A DNA stretch of 64,000 nt, taken from the NCBI RefSeq assembly GCF_020740795.1, contig NC_067286.1, positions 2,289,990 through 2,353,989 on the forward strand, written 5' to 3'. The notes beneath the pieces are model-generated. The model saw only the letters and a list, made by a program, of their open reading frames with translations. It did no database searches and had not been told where the DNA came from. This DNA is from Apus apus. Its lineage: Eukaryota > Chordata > Aves > Apodiformes > Apodidae. Positions 23,043 through 33,598 of the stretch are shown here, piece after piece (the first letter of the stretch is position 1; every line of letters starts with the position of its first letter). The position numbers were made by a program, and so were the translations under genes.

Positions 23043-23246
23043 AAATGCATTAGATTTAACCCAGAAGCTTCAGTGTGGGTTGCAAAGCAACGAATTTTGT
23101 GCAGTTTGAATCAGAGTTTGAAAGATGTCCTGAATTATGGACTGTTCCAGCCTGCAAGCAATGGCAGAGATGGGAAATTTTTGGATGAAGAAAGACTTCT
23201 CAGGGAATACCCACAGCCAGTGAATAAAGGAGTTCCTTCACTGGAG
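23043..23246 (+). CDS. SHANK2: SHANK2 coding exon 2 (SPN domain core)
   Basis: Encodes residues 69-136, starting KCIRFNPEASVWVAKQRIL and ending GVPSLE. This is the main part of the SPN domain, including the conserved LNYGLFQPASNGRDGKFLDE stretch and the ERLLREYP segment. SPN has a Ras-association-like ubiquitin fold. In SHANK family members it forms an intramolecular contact with the ankyrin repeats that limits partner access. The acceptor ends CCTTGCAG and the donor is GAG then GTATTT. The exon is 204 nt, phase 0 at both ends, the same length as the coding part of exon 1. Reading on past the donor gives a stop after about 40 codons of unrelated sequence, which supports the boundary. Confidence 0.98.
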
Positions 23247-25017
23247 GTATTTTTGGAGCTAATATCCAAAACATTTGTAATCTGGTACAAACTATACAGT
23301 AAGATGTATTGGAGGTTTCTACCTGCCCTTGAACTGCATTTGGGAGATAGTGGTAAGCAAGTCTGAAGCTGAGCCCTTGCTCACAGAAGTGCTGGGCATT
23401 CACTTGCTCACTTAAGCTGTTTCATGCTTAATCCCCAAAAAGCTGCAAAGAATCAGCCTGTCTGGGACATCTGATTTTGGAGTGTTCCTCTGCTGAGGGC
23501 ACAGGGGTTGTATCTTATTCTGTGATTTAATAAAGGAGTGTAAGGTTCTAGAGCAGTCTTTGGATCTCTGATTAGGTTTGCAGTAGTAGGGTGGTAGTAG
23601 TAGTAGCAGCTGCTGAACAACCAGCCTTTGCTTTGTCCCAAAGAGGAGGTCTTTCTGTTTCAGTAAAGCCTTTTTTTCCATCCATCCCGACCCGCCCCCA
23701 CCATCTAGTTCCTTCTGTGTCCTCCTTCAGAGTGCACAGATTTCATCTGGCTGTCTTCTGGGAAAGCAGCAGGGGAAAAGAGGATGTGTTTGTGTGAAGC
23801 AGTTATACAGACACGGGAATCTGCCCCCTCTCCATCACTCATGCAGAGGCTGAGCAGCTGGGGGATAAACTGAGCAGAACTATTATGACACTGGGCAAGC
23901 ATGGAACAGAGCCAGATCACACAGTATAGCTGGAAACTGGGGCATGAAACTAGTATTTAATTAATTTTGGTATTGCTTGTATGGTGGTACATCAACCACT
24001 AATAATCTGCAGTTAATAGACCTACTCCACTGCAACACAAATCGAAGGAAAAAGAACAAGGGTTCAGAGAAGGTTTCAAGTCCTAGATTTTCTAGCAGCT
24101 TATTTCAGAGATTCAGTCACTGATGTCCACATCATAGCCACACACAGGTTAAATTACCACTTTCTTTGTCATGTTCTGTTTCATGAGTGTTCACTGGCTG
24201 GAGAACTCTGCTCACTGCAGCTAAATGATTGGAGTTCAGGGGTTAAAAGTGGTCTTGTGAAAAGCCAGAATTAAAGCCTCATTCAGTGCAGCCTCCTTGT
24301 CCAACAGAGGTGCTGCTTTCCTTGAATTCTGCACAGTAAAATTAGGAAATTGCAACTGTGTAAACCCCATGATTTTTGCCACAGATCTTGCTACTCTGGC
24401 CACAGGGTAGTGAACTGTTCAGGGTTAAATGTGAATTTCAGCCAAAAAAAAAAAAAGGCAGTCCTCTGAACCTCCTTCACAGGACCAGTCCTGTTAAACA
24501 TCAGAACTATTCTCGTGCAAATTCTGCCTGTGTTGATTAAGAGATTTTTCAGGAATCCTTTTTTTGTTGTTTTTACTTTCAGTAATGCTTAGCTGATACA
24601 TTGAAATATGTATGTTTTTTATTTAACGTGTCTCCTGAGTTGTTCTCTCTGTCTGAGACTGTAAATGCAAGTGCACAGATACCCTTAGGGAAAAGCTCTT
24701 TACACTCTAATGCTTGCTTATTTATGTAGATTCTAGGGGCCCATCTCATTTCCCCCACACCTCCACTGATTTCAGTATATTTAGGCAAAATATGAACTTT
24801 CCTTACATGAACTGTAAAGCTGTAATGCCACTATGTTAAGCAGGGTGCTGATTATTGGTGAATATTCAAAAGAAAATACTAAGCCTTTTTGAATTTTGCA
24901 TAAATCTGCATCATTGTGGATAGTACATTCTGGTAAGGCCAGAACATGGTATGATGAGTTTTTAAACCAAATTAAGACATTTTAAATTGATAGCTTTTTA
25001 TTTTTTCCCTCCCTCAG
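23247..25017 (+). other. SHANK2: SHANK2 intron, coding exons 2-3
   Basis: A 1.8-kb intron with no gene. It contains a short TAG-rich run at about 23580-23612 and A/T runs (for example 12 A at about 24444-24456). No clear transposon is visible. It ends in ttttttccctccctcag. Confidence 0.9.
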
Positions 25018-25089
25018 TTTCGATACAAGAGAAGAGTGTACAAACAGTTCAATCTGGATGAAAAACAGCTGGCCAAGCTTCATACCAAG
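25018..25089 (+). CDS. SHANK2: SHANK2 coding exon 3 (end of SPN domain, linker)
   Basis: Encodes residues 137-160: FRYKRRVYKQ, then FNLDEKQLAKLHTK. These 24 codons close the SPN domain and lead into the ankyrin block. The basic RYKRRVYK piece and the LDEKQLAKLHTK helix match the known SHANK2 order. The acceptor ends CCCTCAG and the donor is AAG then GTATTC. 72 nt, phase 0 at both ends. It is too short to appear as a stand-alone reading frame and was found by continuing the protein from exon 2. Confidence 0.97.
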
Positions 25090-25679
25090 GTATTCCCAAT
25101 TTACTGGACAAGTTAGGAATTGCCTACTTAGCAAAGTAATGTGGCCGAGAAACTGGGATTAAGTGGGAATTCATTAATGCCTGGGCCAATGGTTGAACAA
25201 CAAAGAGTATGGGCTTCCAGTGCCAGCAGGGATATGTGAGTGGTGATCTGGGAATTTCCCTCAGAGCACAATTCCCATGATTGACTCTTCCACATGTAGA
25301 CAAGTAATTTTGAATTAACCTTGATTTGTAAGCACAGCATGCTTTCAGCTTGCTGCAAAAATGCTGATCTATGTCTTTAGACTCATTTGCAGGTCAAAAC
25401 AGTAAGAATCGTGATCACCATGCACCACCCTAATCTCTTCTTACTTTTTTTTTTTCTTCCTTAAAACTATAAACCCCAGAATCTTCTTCCTATGTTTTTT
25501 GAACTTTATAAACTGCAAGGTTTATGGTCTCAGTATAAAATCGGGTCCTCCAGGAATGTGAATTAGTTACTGTTCAATGATGTCAATGGTTATTGACATC
25601 AATTGACAGTATTTCACTTTTAGTGAAAATTTTCTTTTCAAGATTAGAGAATAATTAATTTGTCACTCTTTGTCTTCAG
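25090..25679 (+). other. SHANK2: SHANK2 intron, coding exons 3-4
   Basis: A 590-bp AT-rich intron. The only structure I see is a 10-bp perfect inverted repeat with a 4-base loop at 25578-25601, about 80 bp before the acceptor. Confidence 0.92.
25578..25601. repeat. 10-bp perfect inverted repeat, 4-base loop
   Basis: The arms are TGATGTCAAT (25578-25587) and ATTGACATCA (25592-25601) around GGTT. It could form a hairpin in the pre-mRNA just upstream of the exon 4 acceptor, where branch-point selection takes place. Confidence 0.85.
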
Positions 25680-25788
25680 GCTAATTTGAGAAAATTTATG
25701 GATTATGTCCACCACCTCTCAGTGGAAAAAATCACAAAAATGTTGGACCGAGGACTGGACCCCAACTATCATGACCTGGAAAGTGGAG
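25680..25788 (+). CDS. SHANK2: SHANK2 coding exon 4 (first ankyrin repeat)
   Basis: Encodes residues 161-196 plus the first base of codon 197: ANLRKFMDYVHHL, then SVEKITKMLDRGLDPN and YHDLESG. It is the first, atypical ankyrin unit, with the canonical outer part LDRGLDPNYHD. In SHANK proteins the ankyrin repeats bind alpha-fodrin/spectrin and sharpin. The acceptor ends GTCTTCAG and the donor is GGAG then GTCAGA. 109 nt, phase 0 to 1, and the split glutamate codon is completed by exon 5. Confidence 0.97.
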
Positions 25789-25924
25789 GTCAGAACAATA
25801 AAACAAGCAGCACAAAGTAGTACCTTTTTTTTTTTTTTTTTAAACTTAACATTTTTACAGCACATGTTCTTTATTTTATGAATTTGTTCATCTTTTTTCA
25901 AGTACATGCTATTCTTTCCTTCAG
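25789..25924 (+). other. SHANK2: SHANK2 intron, coding exons 4-5
   Basis: A 136-bp intron, the shortest in the window. It contains a run of 18 T at about 25824-25841 and ends ttccttcag. Short introns of this size are common in birds. Confidence 0.95.
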
Positions 25925-26076
25925 AAACACCCCTGACTTTGGCAGTTCAGCTTGACAATACGGTAGAAGTGATAAAAGCTCTGAAAAATGGAGGAGCACA
26001 TTTAGATTTCAGAGCCAAAGATGGAATGACAGCTCTGCACAAAGCAGCCAGGGCCAAGAACCAAGTAACCCTCAAG
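25925..26076 (+). CDS. SHANK2: SHANK2 coding exon 5 (ankyrin repeats 2-3)
   Basis: Completes codon 197 (E) and encodes residues 198-247. Repeat 2 is ETPLTLAVQLDNTVEVIKAL then KNGGAHLDFRAKDG. Repeat 3 opens with MTALHKAARAKNQVTLK. Both carry the ankyrin TPLxLA/TALHxAA turn-helix signature. The acceptor ends CCTTCAG and the donor is AAG then GTAAAT. 152 nt, phase 1 to 0. Exons 4 and 5 together are 261 nt, so the pair is symmetrical in frame although neither alone is. Confidence 0.98.
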
Positions 26077-26886
26077 GTAAATGCTTTCAGTAGCAAATGA
26101 TACATTATTTTATAGAAAAAAAAATATAAAAAGGAGAATGCTTTCAGTTAATTATGATATTGTCCTCAATGGACTTTTTAATATGTGCTTGTTCTAGTGC
26201 TTTTTTTGTGGCTTTTACATCTTAGGATTTGCTTTTGGTAAAGGGCCTTTTCATTTCTAATTTTTTTTTTTGGTAGGAAAAAAAAGTGGTGAAATGTAGT
26301 CTTAATCATGGATAGGTGAGGAAAGATCTGTCTGAGGCAACAAGAACAGAGCTATTGTTGCTTATCGCTGTGAAGGGAAATGCCAGCGGCGTGGGTTACA
26401 CGTTATATCTTAGCACAGTTACTTCTGGTTTTTGTTTTGTATTTTAACAGGTATTCTTAAATCACCTTGATATTCTAGTTTAAATCTTGTGTTTATGGCT
26501 TTTCCTGATTTCCTTCTGACAGATATTCAAATTGCATGCCAGTTTTGATAAAGAGTCTTGCAGCTGAAGGAGGTGAATGTGTTGCATAAGCCATTTTCAC
26601 ACCTGAGATTTCTGAACTTAATGAGAGGGTGGAGATTGGACATTTCCACACATCCTTTCATCACTGTCTCTATTATAGAGATTCCTTTAGATCCTAATTT
26701 TTCCCAGATCATTCGTTTCTTGACTTACTCTGTGCTGGTGTCCATTCTATCATCTTATAAAGAAGTGAGGAAAAAAATGTTTTAATGCAAATATCAACCT
26801 TTTAAATACCTTTTCATGTAGGACAGTCCCTTAATAGTTAGAAGTCCCTCCAAAGTATATTTTTCACAGTTTGTGATTGTTTTCAG
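26077..26886 (+). other. SHANK2: SHANK2 intron, coding exons 5-6
   Basis: An 810-bp AT-rich intron with short A and T runs. I see no repeat or other feature in it. It ends tttgtgattgttttcag. Confidence 0.93.
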
Positions 26887-27054
26887 ACCCTTTTAGAGCT
26901 TGGAGCATCTCCTAACTACAAGGACAGCTGTGGCCTGACACCACTGTACCACACAGCCATTGTGGGAGGGGATCCCTACTGCTGTGAACTGTTACTTCAT
27001 GAACACGCCACAGTCAGTTGCAAAGATGAAAATGGATGGCAAGAAATCCATCAG
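26887..27054 (+). CDS. SHANK2: SHANK2 coding exon 6 (ankyrin repeats 3-5)
   Basis: Encodes residues 248-303. It finishes repeat 3 (TLLELGASPNYKDSCG), contains repeat 4 (LTPLYHTAIVGGDPYCCELL, then LHEHATVSCKDENG) and opens repeat 5 (WQEIHQ). Repeat 4 has the GGDPYCCELLLHE insertion typical of SHANK ankyrin blocks. The acceptor ends TTTTCAG and the donor is CAG then GTAGGA. 168 nt, phase 0 at both ends. Confidence 0.98.
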
Positions 27055-29964
27055 GTAGGAAGGGTTCCTTTTTGGTTGGAGTTGAAGCTGCATGAGGAAA
27101 TGTGCCACGTGTTCTGTGGTTAAACCCTGATTTGGAAACTGTTTGGGGATGTTTAGTTACAAGTATGGGATGGCTTTCTTTTTCTATTTGCTTATAAGTT
27201 TGCATCCTGCTGTCGTGGATCATTGGAAACTGTTCAAGTGAAATTGTCTAACTTTGAAATCCCATGTTACTGTGGATTTTGCTGCAGAATTTGCACTAGG
27301 CACATTTATATAATGGACTATTGGAAATTTAGCATCCTGGTAGGGGCACTTCAGTAAAAAAAGTGTAACTGAAATGTTTTTGTTAGATGTCAGTTTTAGT
27401 GTCCTGGGTAAGGCTTCTTGCAGGTTTTTCTCTGAAAAACACTCTAACAAAAACACAGAGTTATACTTTTTTCTCCTTTCTCACTGGTGAACTTTACAGG
27501 AAGATTTGGGTCCAGGGTCCTGCTGCTAGGATCCTTCACTGTGTTGCAATGCAGGATGTTAAACTCTCACAAACTCACCATTTGAGTCAGTTTTCATTCT
27601 CTCCATGTGTGGAGTCTGGAATTCCAGTGATTTTTTTTCTTGTGCTGTTTGTACATGAGTCTTCCTTTCCTGTCTTACACATGAAGTGTGTGGCTAAAAC
27701 TTGTAGCACACTCTATAAAGAAACCTCTTTTGAGGTTCATGGTGCTCATGACACCCTGAGTCAGCTGTGGTGCCAGAATTCGTCTCATGCTGGCAAATCT
27801 TGGTCAGCTTCACCGTAGCTATTGGGAAGGCAAGACCTCCTTCCTACCAAACACCTAGATTTTATGGCTTAAAATACTTTTAAGATTTAGGAAGGGATTT
27901 TCTGAAAAAAAGACCATACCAGTATGTTTTATTTGAACTCTTTTATGTCGTCTTCTCCAGGAATGTCTGAATCTTAGGCAACAGTTCTGTAGGAATGCAT
28001 AGAGATTCTTAATTTGTCTTTGCATAGTGAGAAACTCAGTAATTTGCAAAGTTTGAAGATTCAAGTAGTGCTGGTTTGGTTGCAGCTGTTTTATGCCTTT
28101 TCTCTGTATGGATGAGTTTGAGTAATCACAAAAAAAATTAAAATGGAGCTGATGTAGGATGATCAGATAAATAAAGATGTGAGTAATTAACATTAGAGGC
28201 CTGCTTAGGTTATCTGACACTGTCTTTTCTGCACACTCACCTTTTTAGCACACAACTCCTTTTCTCCTTTTCTTTGAAAAAATAGGAAATAGCTTTGGTA
28301 CCCAGGTTTGGGCAGGGATCTGAGCTTTTTCCTTGTGTGCGCTCAGGTTATGGTCATTTGGATCAATTTCTTGTAGGGAAAAAAAAAAATGTTCATTTAC
28401 TACCATTGTTTTTGTGGATGTGGAGAAAATGGTTTGTCTGGATCCAAGAATTACCCCATCTGGACTCCCTGAAAATACATGGAAAAATTCCCTGCTTTGA
28501 AAATCAGCCTTTTACATGGTTATATCTATACAGTTATTATTTCCTGTAATGAAACAGAGCTTTCTAAACCCACTGTATTGGTTGTAATCCTAAATAAATC
28601 AGTGTTTACTTCTGGATTATGGGCAATCTGTTTTCAGAAATCAGTAACACAAGCATTCCTCAGAGAATAAAGAAAGATGGTGATTTGATACAATCCCATA
28701 TGTTGTCATCTGTGTGAAGGTGATGGAGTTACCTTGCATAGCCAGGAAATAATTGGTAACAAGTGTGTTTTTCCTTTTGCTAGCACAAACTTTAACTGTA
28801 GGAGTTAAGTCTCTAGGTTACCCTTCTAGGAAAGGGAAAAAAATGTGGCATTCTGGTGGTGGTTCATGCTGTGTTAGGACAGTAATAAAAAAAATATACT
28901 CTGGAGATACCTGTCTCCCTCCTGTATTTTAGAAGTTAATAAACACTGTTTTTTTTTTTCTCTTTCTGTGTGCTGAAAGTGGAGGGAGAAAAGATTTGGA
29001 TACTAGACTGGGATAGGGGATGTGTCTCAGATTAAATGTATGCATTGAGCAGGAGCATTTTTCTGATCCAAGTTGCAAGATGTGTAGGTTAGTAACTTCC
29101 ACTGAAGTCACTAGTAATAAGGTACCTAAGACAGAGTGCATGGCTTGGCACACCTGTATCTCTCAGCTTACATTCCATGTTATTGTAAAGGAATGATACC
29201 AATCTGAGGTGGTAGGAAGTTAAAAACATGACAGATTGGGAGATGCCCAGTCAGTGTGCTATGGAGAAGGAGGTGGCCAAGGACATGAGACTGATGAATG
29301 GGAATCCTCTGATTTTTTTGTATCAAACTTGCTAATCAGACAGGTTTCTAACTTCACAGAGTCTCATCCATAGACTCGTATTTCCAAGTATTCAGGGTCT
29401 GATGCTTTATTTGGGTGACAGGTAAAGTAACTCTTGAAGATTTTTCCCTCTCTGGATCAGTGCCCTGTGAATACTGTGCATCTGTTTGACATCACAGAAT
29501 CAAGAAGATTATCCCTTGAATTTTGGCCAGATTTCCCCCGTTTTTCCACCTTAAAAAACAAGCCTTAGGAATCTGATCATCTTCGGTGCCATCTAGTGGG
29601 CAGCATCCCGAAGATTAGCGGGACAAAAACCCCTTCTATTTTGTCAGTCTTTTTGTCACATTTGGCAGCTATGAATATTAGTGGATAAAAAACACCAGAC
29701 TTTGTGTTTTCTTGATCCCTTAAGCTGCCACTTCTCAAATAATCAGACGTTTCCATTTATGCACAGGTTTGCTGTACCTGAAGTGCCCACATTTATGGTT
29801 TATGCATAGGTAGGAGCTTCTGGGTGTTGGTCCTCCCGTTCAGTCCGGAGATGGTTCTAAAAATTGAACCCTAAGTAAAGTAGTATCTTCTCTGCTAAAA
29901 GCCTTTCTCTGGAGAGGTTGCCTAGGTTGTATAATAACAAAAATATGAATGCTTCTCTGGACAG
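27055..29964 (+). other. SHANK2: SHANK2 intron, coding exons 6-7
   Basis: A 2.9-kb intron with no recognisable transposon. A plus-strand frame of 143 codons (27387-27818) resembles no family. A CTCF-like motif on the minus strand lies at 29587-29599, inside an 8-bp inverted repeat. The rest is AT-rich intron. Confidence 0.92.
29579..29615 (-). promoter_or_regulatory. CTCF-like motif in the loop of an inverted repeat
   Basis: The plus strand TGCCATCTAGTGG at 29587-29599 is the complement of CCACTAGATGGCA, which fits the CTCF core CCASYAGRKGGCR at every position. The arms ATCTTCGG (29579-29586) and CCGAAGAT (29608-29615) enclose it. Binding cannot be judged from sequence alone. The exon 7 acceptor lies about 350 bp downstream. 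Confidence 0.4.
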
Positions 29965-30081
29965 GCTTGCCGATATGGACACGTCCAACATCTAGAGCAC
30001 CTCCTCTTCTACGGCGCCGACATGTGTGCGCAGAACGCCTCAGGAAACACAGCGCTGCACATCTGCGCCCTGTACAACCAG
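29965..30081 (+). CDS. SHANK2: SHANK2 coding exon 7 (ankyrin repeats 5-6)
   Basis: Encodes residues 304-342: ACRYGHVQHLEHLLFYGADM, then CAQNASG, NTALHICALYNQ. It completes repeat 5 and opens repeat 6 with the classic NTALHxCA turn. The exon is clearly richer in GC and CpG than the flanking introns. The acceptor ends CTGGACAG and the donor is CAG then GTGAGC. 117 nt, phase 0 at both ends. A 171-codon frame overlapping this exon in another register is a shadow of it. Confidence 0.98.
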
Positions 30082-30444
30082 GTGAGCTGGCTCTGCAGAG
30101 TCACACCACCCTTCTGAAGGGACATACAGGTCCCCAGGAGGAGGTGAGGAGTCCCTCAGGTCCCTTCCTCTTGGCAAAGATGGCTTGTCTCACCTCAGGA
30201 GAAGATGGGTCTGGGGAGTCCTGTCCTGTGGAGACTGAAAAGGAGTGCTGTAAGAGAATGACATGTAACCAGAAAAATAAAAGGCATAATGGAGGTATAA
30301 ATACTAAATCTTTCATGCCTGTCCACAAAAATAGAGGCTTGTCAAGTTTTCTCTTGAAGAATTTTACTGGTTTGGTGTTAGGTTTTCCTGAGATGCAGTT
30401 TTCGTGCTTTTTAATACATGCATTAACGTCCTTCCTTGAGCCCC

Positions 30445-30933
30445 AGCACAAAGGAAGGGCATGAAGCTCTTGGAGCCAGTTCAGAGGTGGTTCATGAAAA
30501 TGATCCAAGGGCTGGAGCAGCTCTGCTCTGGAAACAGGCTGAGAGAGTTGGGATTGTTCAGCCCGGAGAAGAGAAGGCTCTGAGCAGACCTTAAAGCACC
30601 TTCCAGTGCCTGAAGGTACTCCAGGAAAGCTGGGGAGGGACTTTGGACAAGGGCAGGGAGTGAGAGAACAAGGAATAATGCTTTTAAGCTGGAAGAGGGC
30701 GGGTTTAGACTAGACTTTAAGGAAGAATTTTTTTCCTGTGAAGGCGGAGAGACACTGGCCCAGGTTGCCCAGAGCAGCTGTGGCTGCCCCATCCCTGGAA
30801 GTGTTGAAGGGCAGGTTGGATGGGGCTGGGAGCAGCCTGGGCTGGTGGGAGGTCTCCCTGCCCATGCAGGGGTGGGGCTGGATGATCTTTAAGGTCCCTT
30901 TCAACCCAAACCATTCTATGATTCTATTATGAT
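30445..30933 (+). mobile_element. CR1 LINE, long sense copy with intact 3' tail
   Basis: Reads gctctgctctggaaacaggc, gttcagcccggagaagagaa, cactggcccaggttgcccag, gtgttgaagggcaggttgga, then ctttaaggtccctttcaacc and ccattctatgattctatt. About 490 bp, 5'-truncated, with a two-unit octamer tail. The last 170 bp are very similar to the CR1 at 53332-53513 (about ten differences by eye), suggesting the same, relatively young subfamily. Confidence 0.95.
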
Positions 30934-30964
30934 TTTGGGATACATTTCCCAAATGTATCCCAAA
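30934..30964. repeat. 14-bp perfect inverted repeat, 3-base loop
   Basis: The arms are TTTGGGATACATTT (30934-30947) and AAATGTATCCCAAA (30951-30964) with loop CCC. It begins directly after the octamer tail of the preceding CR1. Confidence 0.9.
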
Positions 30965-31187
30965 CAAATTATTATTGATCTATGGAGGCAACAGCATAGC
31001 TCATTATTTTTCATTTGTTTTATTTAATATGCTATGAAGTGTTTCAGATTTTAAACAGTGGTCTTAGAAACCAGAAAGAACATAATTTAAAACTATATTA
31101 TTAATATTGTATTCCCTGATTACAAATGGGGTTTCTCATTGTAGGTGGGAAGAGTACACATGTTAATTATACATAAAGAGTATACTT

Positions 31188-31206
31188 ATGTATACTAAGT
31201 ATACAT
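31188..31206. repeat. 9-bp palindrome with a 1-base centre
   Basis: ATGTATACT, A, AGTATACAT: a near-perfect palindrome in an AT-rich stretch containing several more TATAC/GTATA repeats (31179-31206). Confidence 0.75.
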
Positions 31207-33468
31207 AGAAAACAACACTATCTTCTACCAGGTTATTTTTAAAAGATCATCTCTAAATATTTGTTTCCTATTCAGGATAATTATGAGAAACATGCAGCGG
31301 AAATGTATCTGTAGATTACACAGAAGCAGGATTCTCTGCTGATTACACCTTGTGTAGAACCATTTTATTTGACAGCGTTTTATACTCTCTCTGCATGGAT
31401 GGGATGGGGAGGGAATGAGTTTTCCAACAATGGTAAAACACAGCATGTCTAAGGTTACATGGAATTAGGAAAACACGAGTCATGAGATGTGACAGTAACT
31501 AGTGAAACATCTGTTAAAGCATCTGCTTCTTAATTAATTACCATCTTCCTTTTTTTCAAAACTCTTGTCTAGGCAGATTCCTCAATTAGGTCTAAAATAC
31601 CCACAGATTCTTAAAAAATAGAATTTTGGGAATAATTTGATGTTGTTAAAGACTTGATGTGCGTATCATAATTGATACCATCTCCTAAAGAGTCTGGCTG
31701 TGTGAATCCTCCCCATTAATTGTGATTATTTGAAGGAGGCAGCATGTCAGTGCCTCTGTGGTCTGCTTCTTGCTCACTCTCTAAAAGACATCTTCACCAG
31801 GCTGTCAGGTACTTACATCAACTAGTTGAAGTTCAGCACTTGATAAAATTCATACTAAGTTTTGCAGAGAGAGAGGAAATTCACCTTCATCTCAAAAAAT
31901 GTTGCATTTAGGCTTAATATTGAGAGCTTAACATAACTATAACACTTCTGTTAAAAAACAAAATGTAAAAATATTAACTTTAACTTTATTTGCTTCATTT
32001 CTCTTGAGTAAGAGCTTTGAAGCCCAGAGCATAATGAGCATAGAAACCTCAAAACATTAACTCTATTTTTGTTTTTTTTGGTAACCATTTTATTGCAGTG
32101 TTTTCATGACTATAGACAAGATCATACACTTTTAGGAAAGGTCATCCAGGATGATGCTGAAATTAGAATAATCCTGTGGAGTGACAGTATTTTTCATGTA
32201 GACATATCTTTTTTCTCCTGACCTCAGTGGGGAAAAAATAAAAAGTTCTGTAGAAGACTTAGAGACTCTAATTGAAATTGAACCTACAAATTGGCAAATG
32301 TTTCCATAGTCATTAGGTTTGGCTTTGTGAGTGGAAGTTCAACATTTTGCTACTACACTGTCATGCTTCTATTTTCCTTCATCAGGCATGTGTGAAAAGA
32401 AAAAGGTTTTCTCAGGGTGTTGTGAACTGTAACCTATGTTGATTTTTTTGTTTGTTTGTTTTCAGTGTCCCTTTTATTGAAAGTTGTTATGGAAGGAACT
32501 GTGTTGGCTTTTTCTGGATGGAGAGGGTGGAAAGGACAGCAGCATCCTTTTTACCTCTTGATTCCTCTAGATGGAGTCATCACCCACTTGATTTTCCCTT
32601 CCAGGCTGGGGAATTTTCTTGGGATACTTTCTGAAGTTGATAGCTCTCTTTTCCCTGGTGTCTGCTAAGTGCTGATTTAGAGAGATGACTGTTTTTCAAA
32701 GTTATTTCATGGCCAACCAATAACTCAATGAAATCCAGACAGATCTTAAGTCCTCTGTGGTTTGCAAATAACAGCACTGGAATGAATTTTGTCTTTTAGT
32801 CAGTGGGTTGGATTCTGTATGAAAACTGTTGTATGAGTAAATCAGGTAATTAGCTCTTAGGCAACAAATTGAATTGAATCTACTGACAAGCACACACTTC
32901 TCTTTTAATCTCTTAATCTTATGCAGTCTAAAAAGCTACTGCATATTCAGTTTATGATACAATCAATGAACAATACTAAGCTCAATATCAGAAATTATTA
33001 GGTTGTCAGAGCTAAAATAGGTGCAACCAGGAGTTATGGCATTTTGGGCAGCACCTTAATGACAGAGAGCTCTAAAATGAGACATTTCAATTGAATAATA
33101 ATAAAAAAGGAATAGTAATCAAAATATATTTGTTCTCCTTAACACTGAAAGGGCAAGGAGGGGACAAAAGAGGGGGAAGAAGAAGCTAAGAATGCTCCTG
33201 TTTGTTGAAAATGAATAAATAAATAAGCAAACAAATGCAGTACTTAATTCAAAACAAGTTTCCTTGGTTGAATAACCCTGATCACTTCTGTAAAAAGTTA
33301 TCCTATCAAAACCACTCAATAAACAAATCACTTTGCATGGTTTTGTCCCACTGCAGACAACTTAGTTACATTTGTAAAATCGTGTAGGTTTAAAGTGTGT
33401 AGTACTTTTGATTTTGTAGCATTGAAGGGTTTATTCTGATAGGCAAATGAATAATCAGCCAACAACCG

Positions 33469-33598
33469 GAGGTTTTTAAGGCCAGATTGGATGAGGTTTT
33501 GTGCAACCTGGTCTAGTGGGAGAGTTCCCTGCTCATGGCAGGGGGGTTGGAACTTGGTGATCTTTAAGGTCCCTTCCAACTTTCATGTTTCTGTGAAA
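33469..33598 (+). mobile_element. CR1 LINE 3' end, sense, short
   Basis: Reads ggttttgtgcaacctggtct, tccctgctcatggcaggggg, then ctttaaggtcccttccaact and catgtttctgtgaa. About 130 bp, 5'-truncated and moderately diverged. Confidence 0.88.

Noticed and set aside
23037..23366. 109-codon frame extending beyond SHANK2 exon 2
   Set aside because: The first 68 codons are the exon. The tail past the GTATTT donor is intron and has no similarity to SHANK proteins.
27387..27818. 143-codon plus-strand open frame in the exon 6-7 intron
   Set aside because: Sequence resembles no protein family; no convincing splice sites in keeping with the SHANK2 frame.
29949..30464. 171-codon plus-strand open frame
   Set aside because: It overlaps exon 7 in a different register and runs on into intron; a shadow of the exon.
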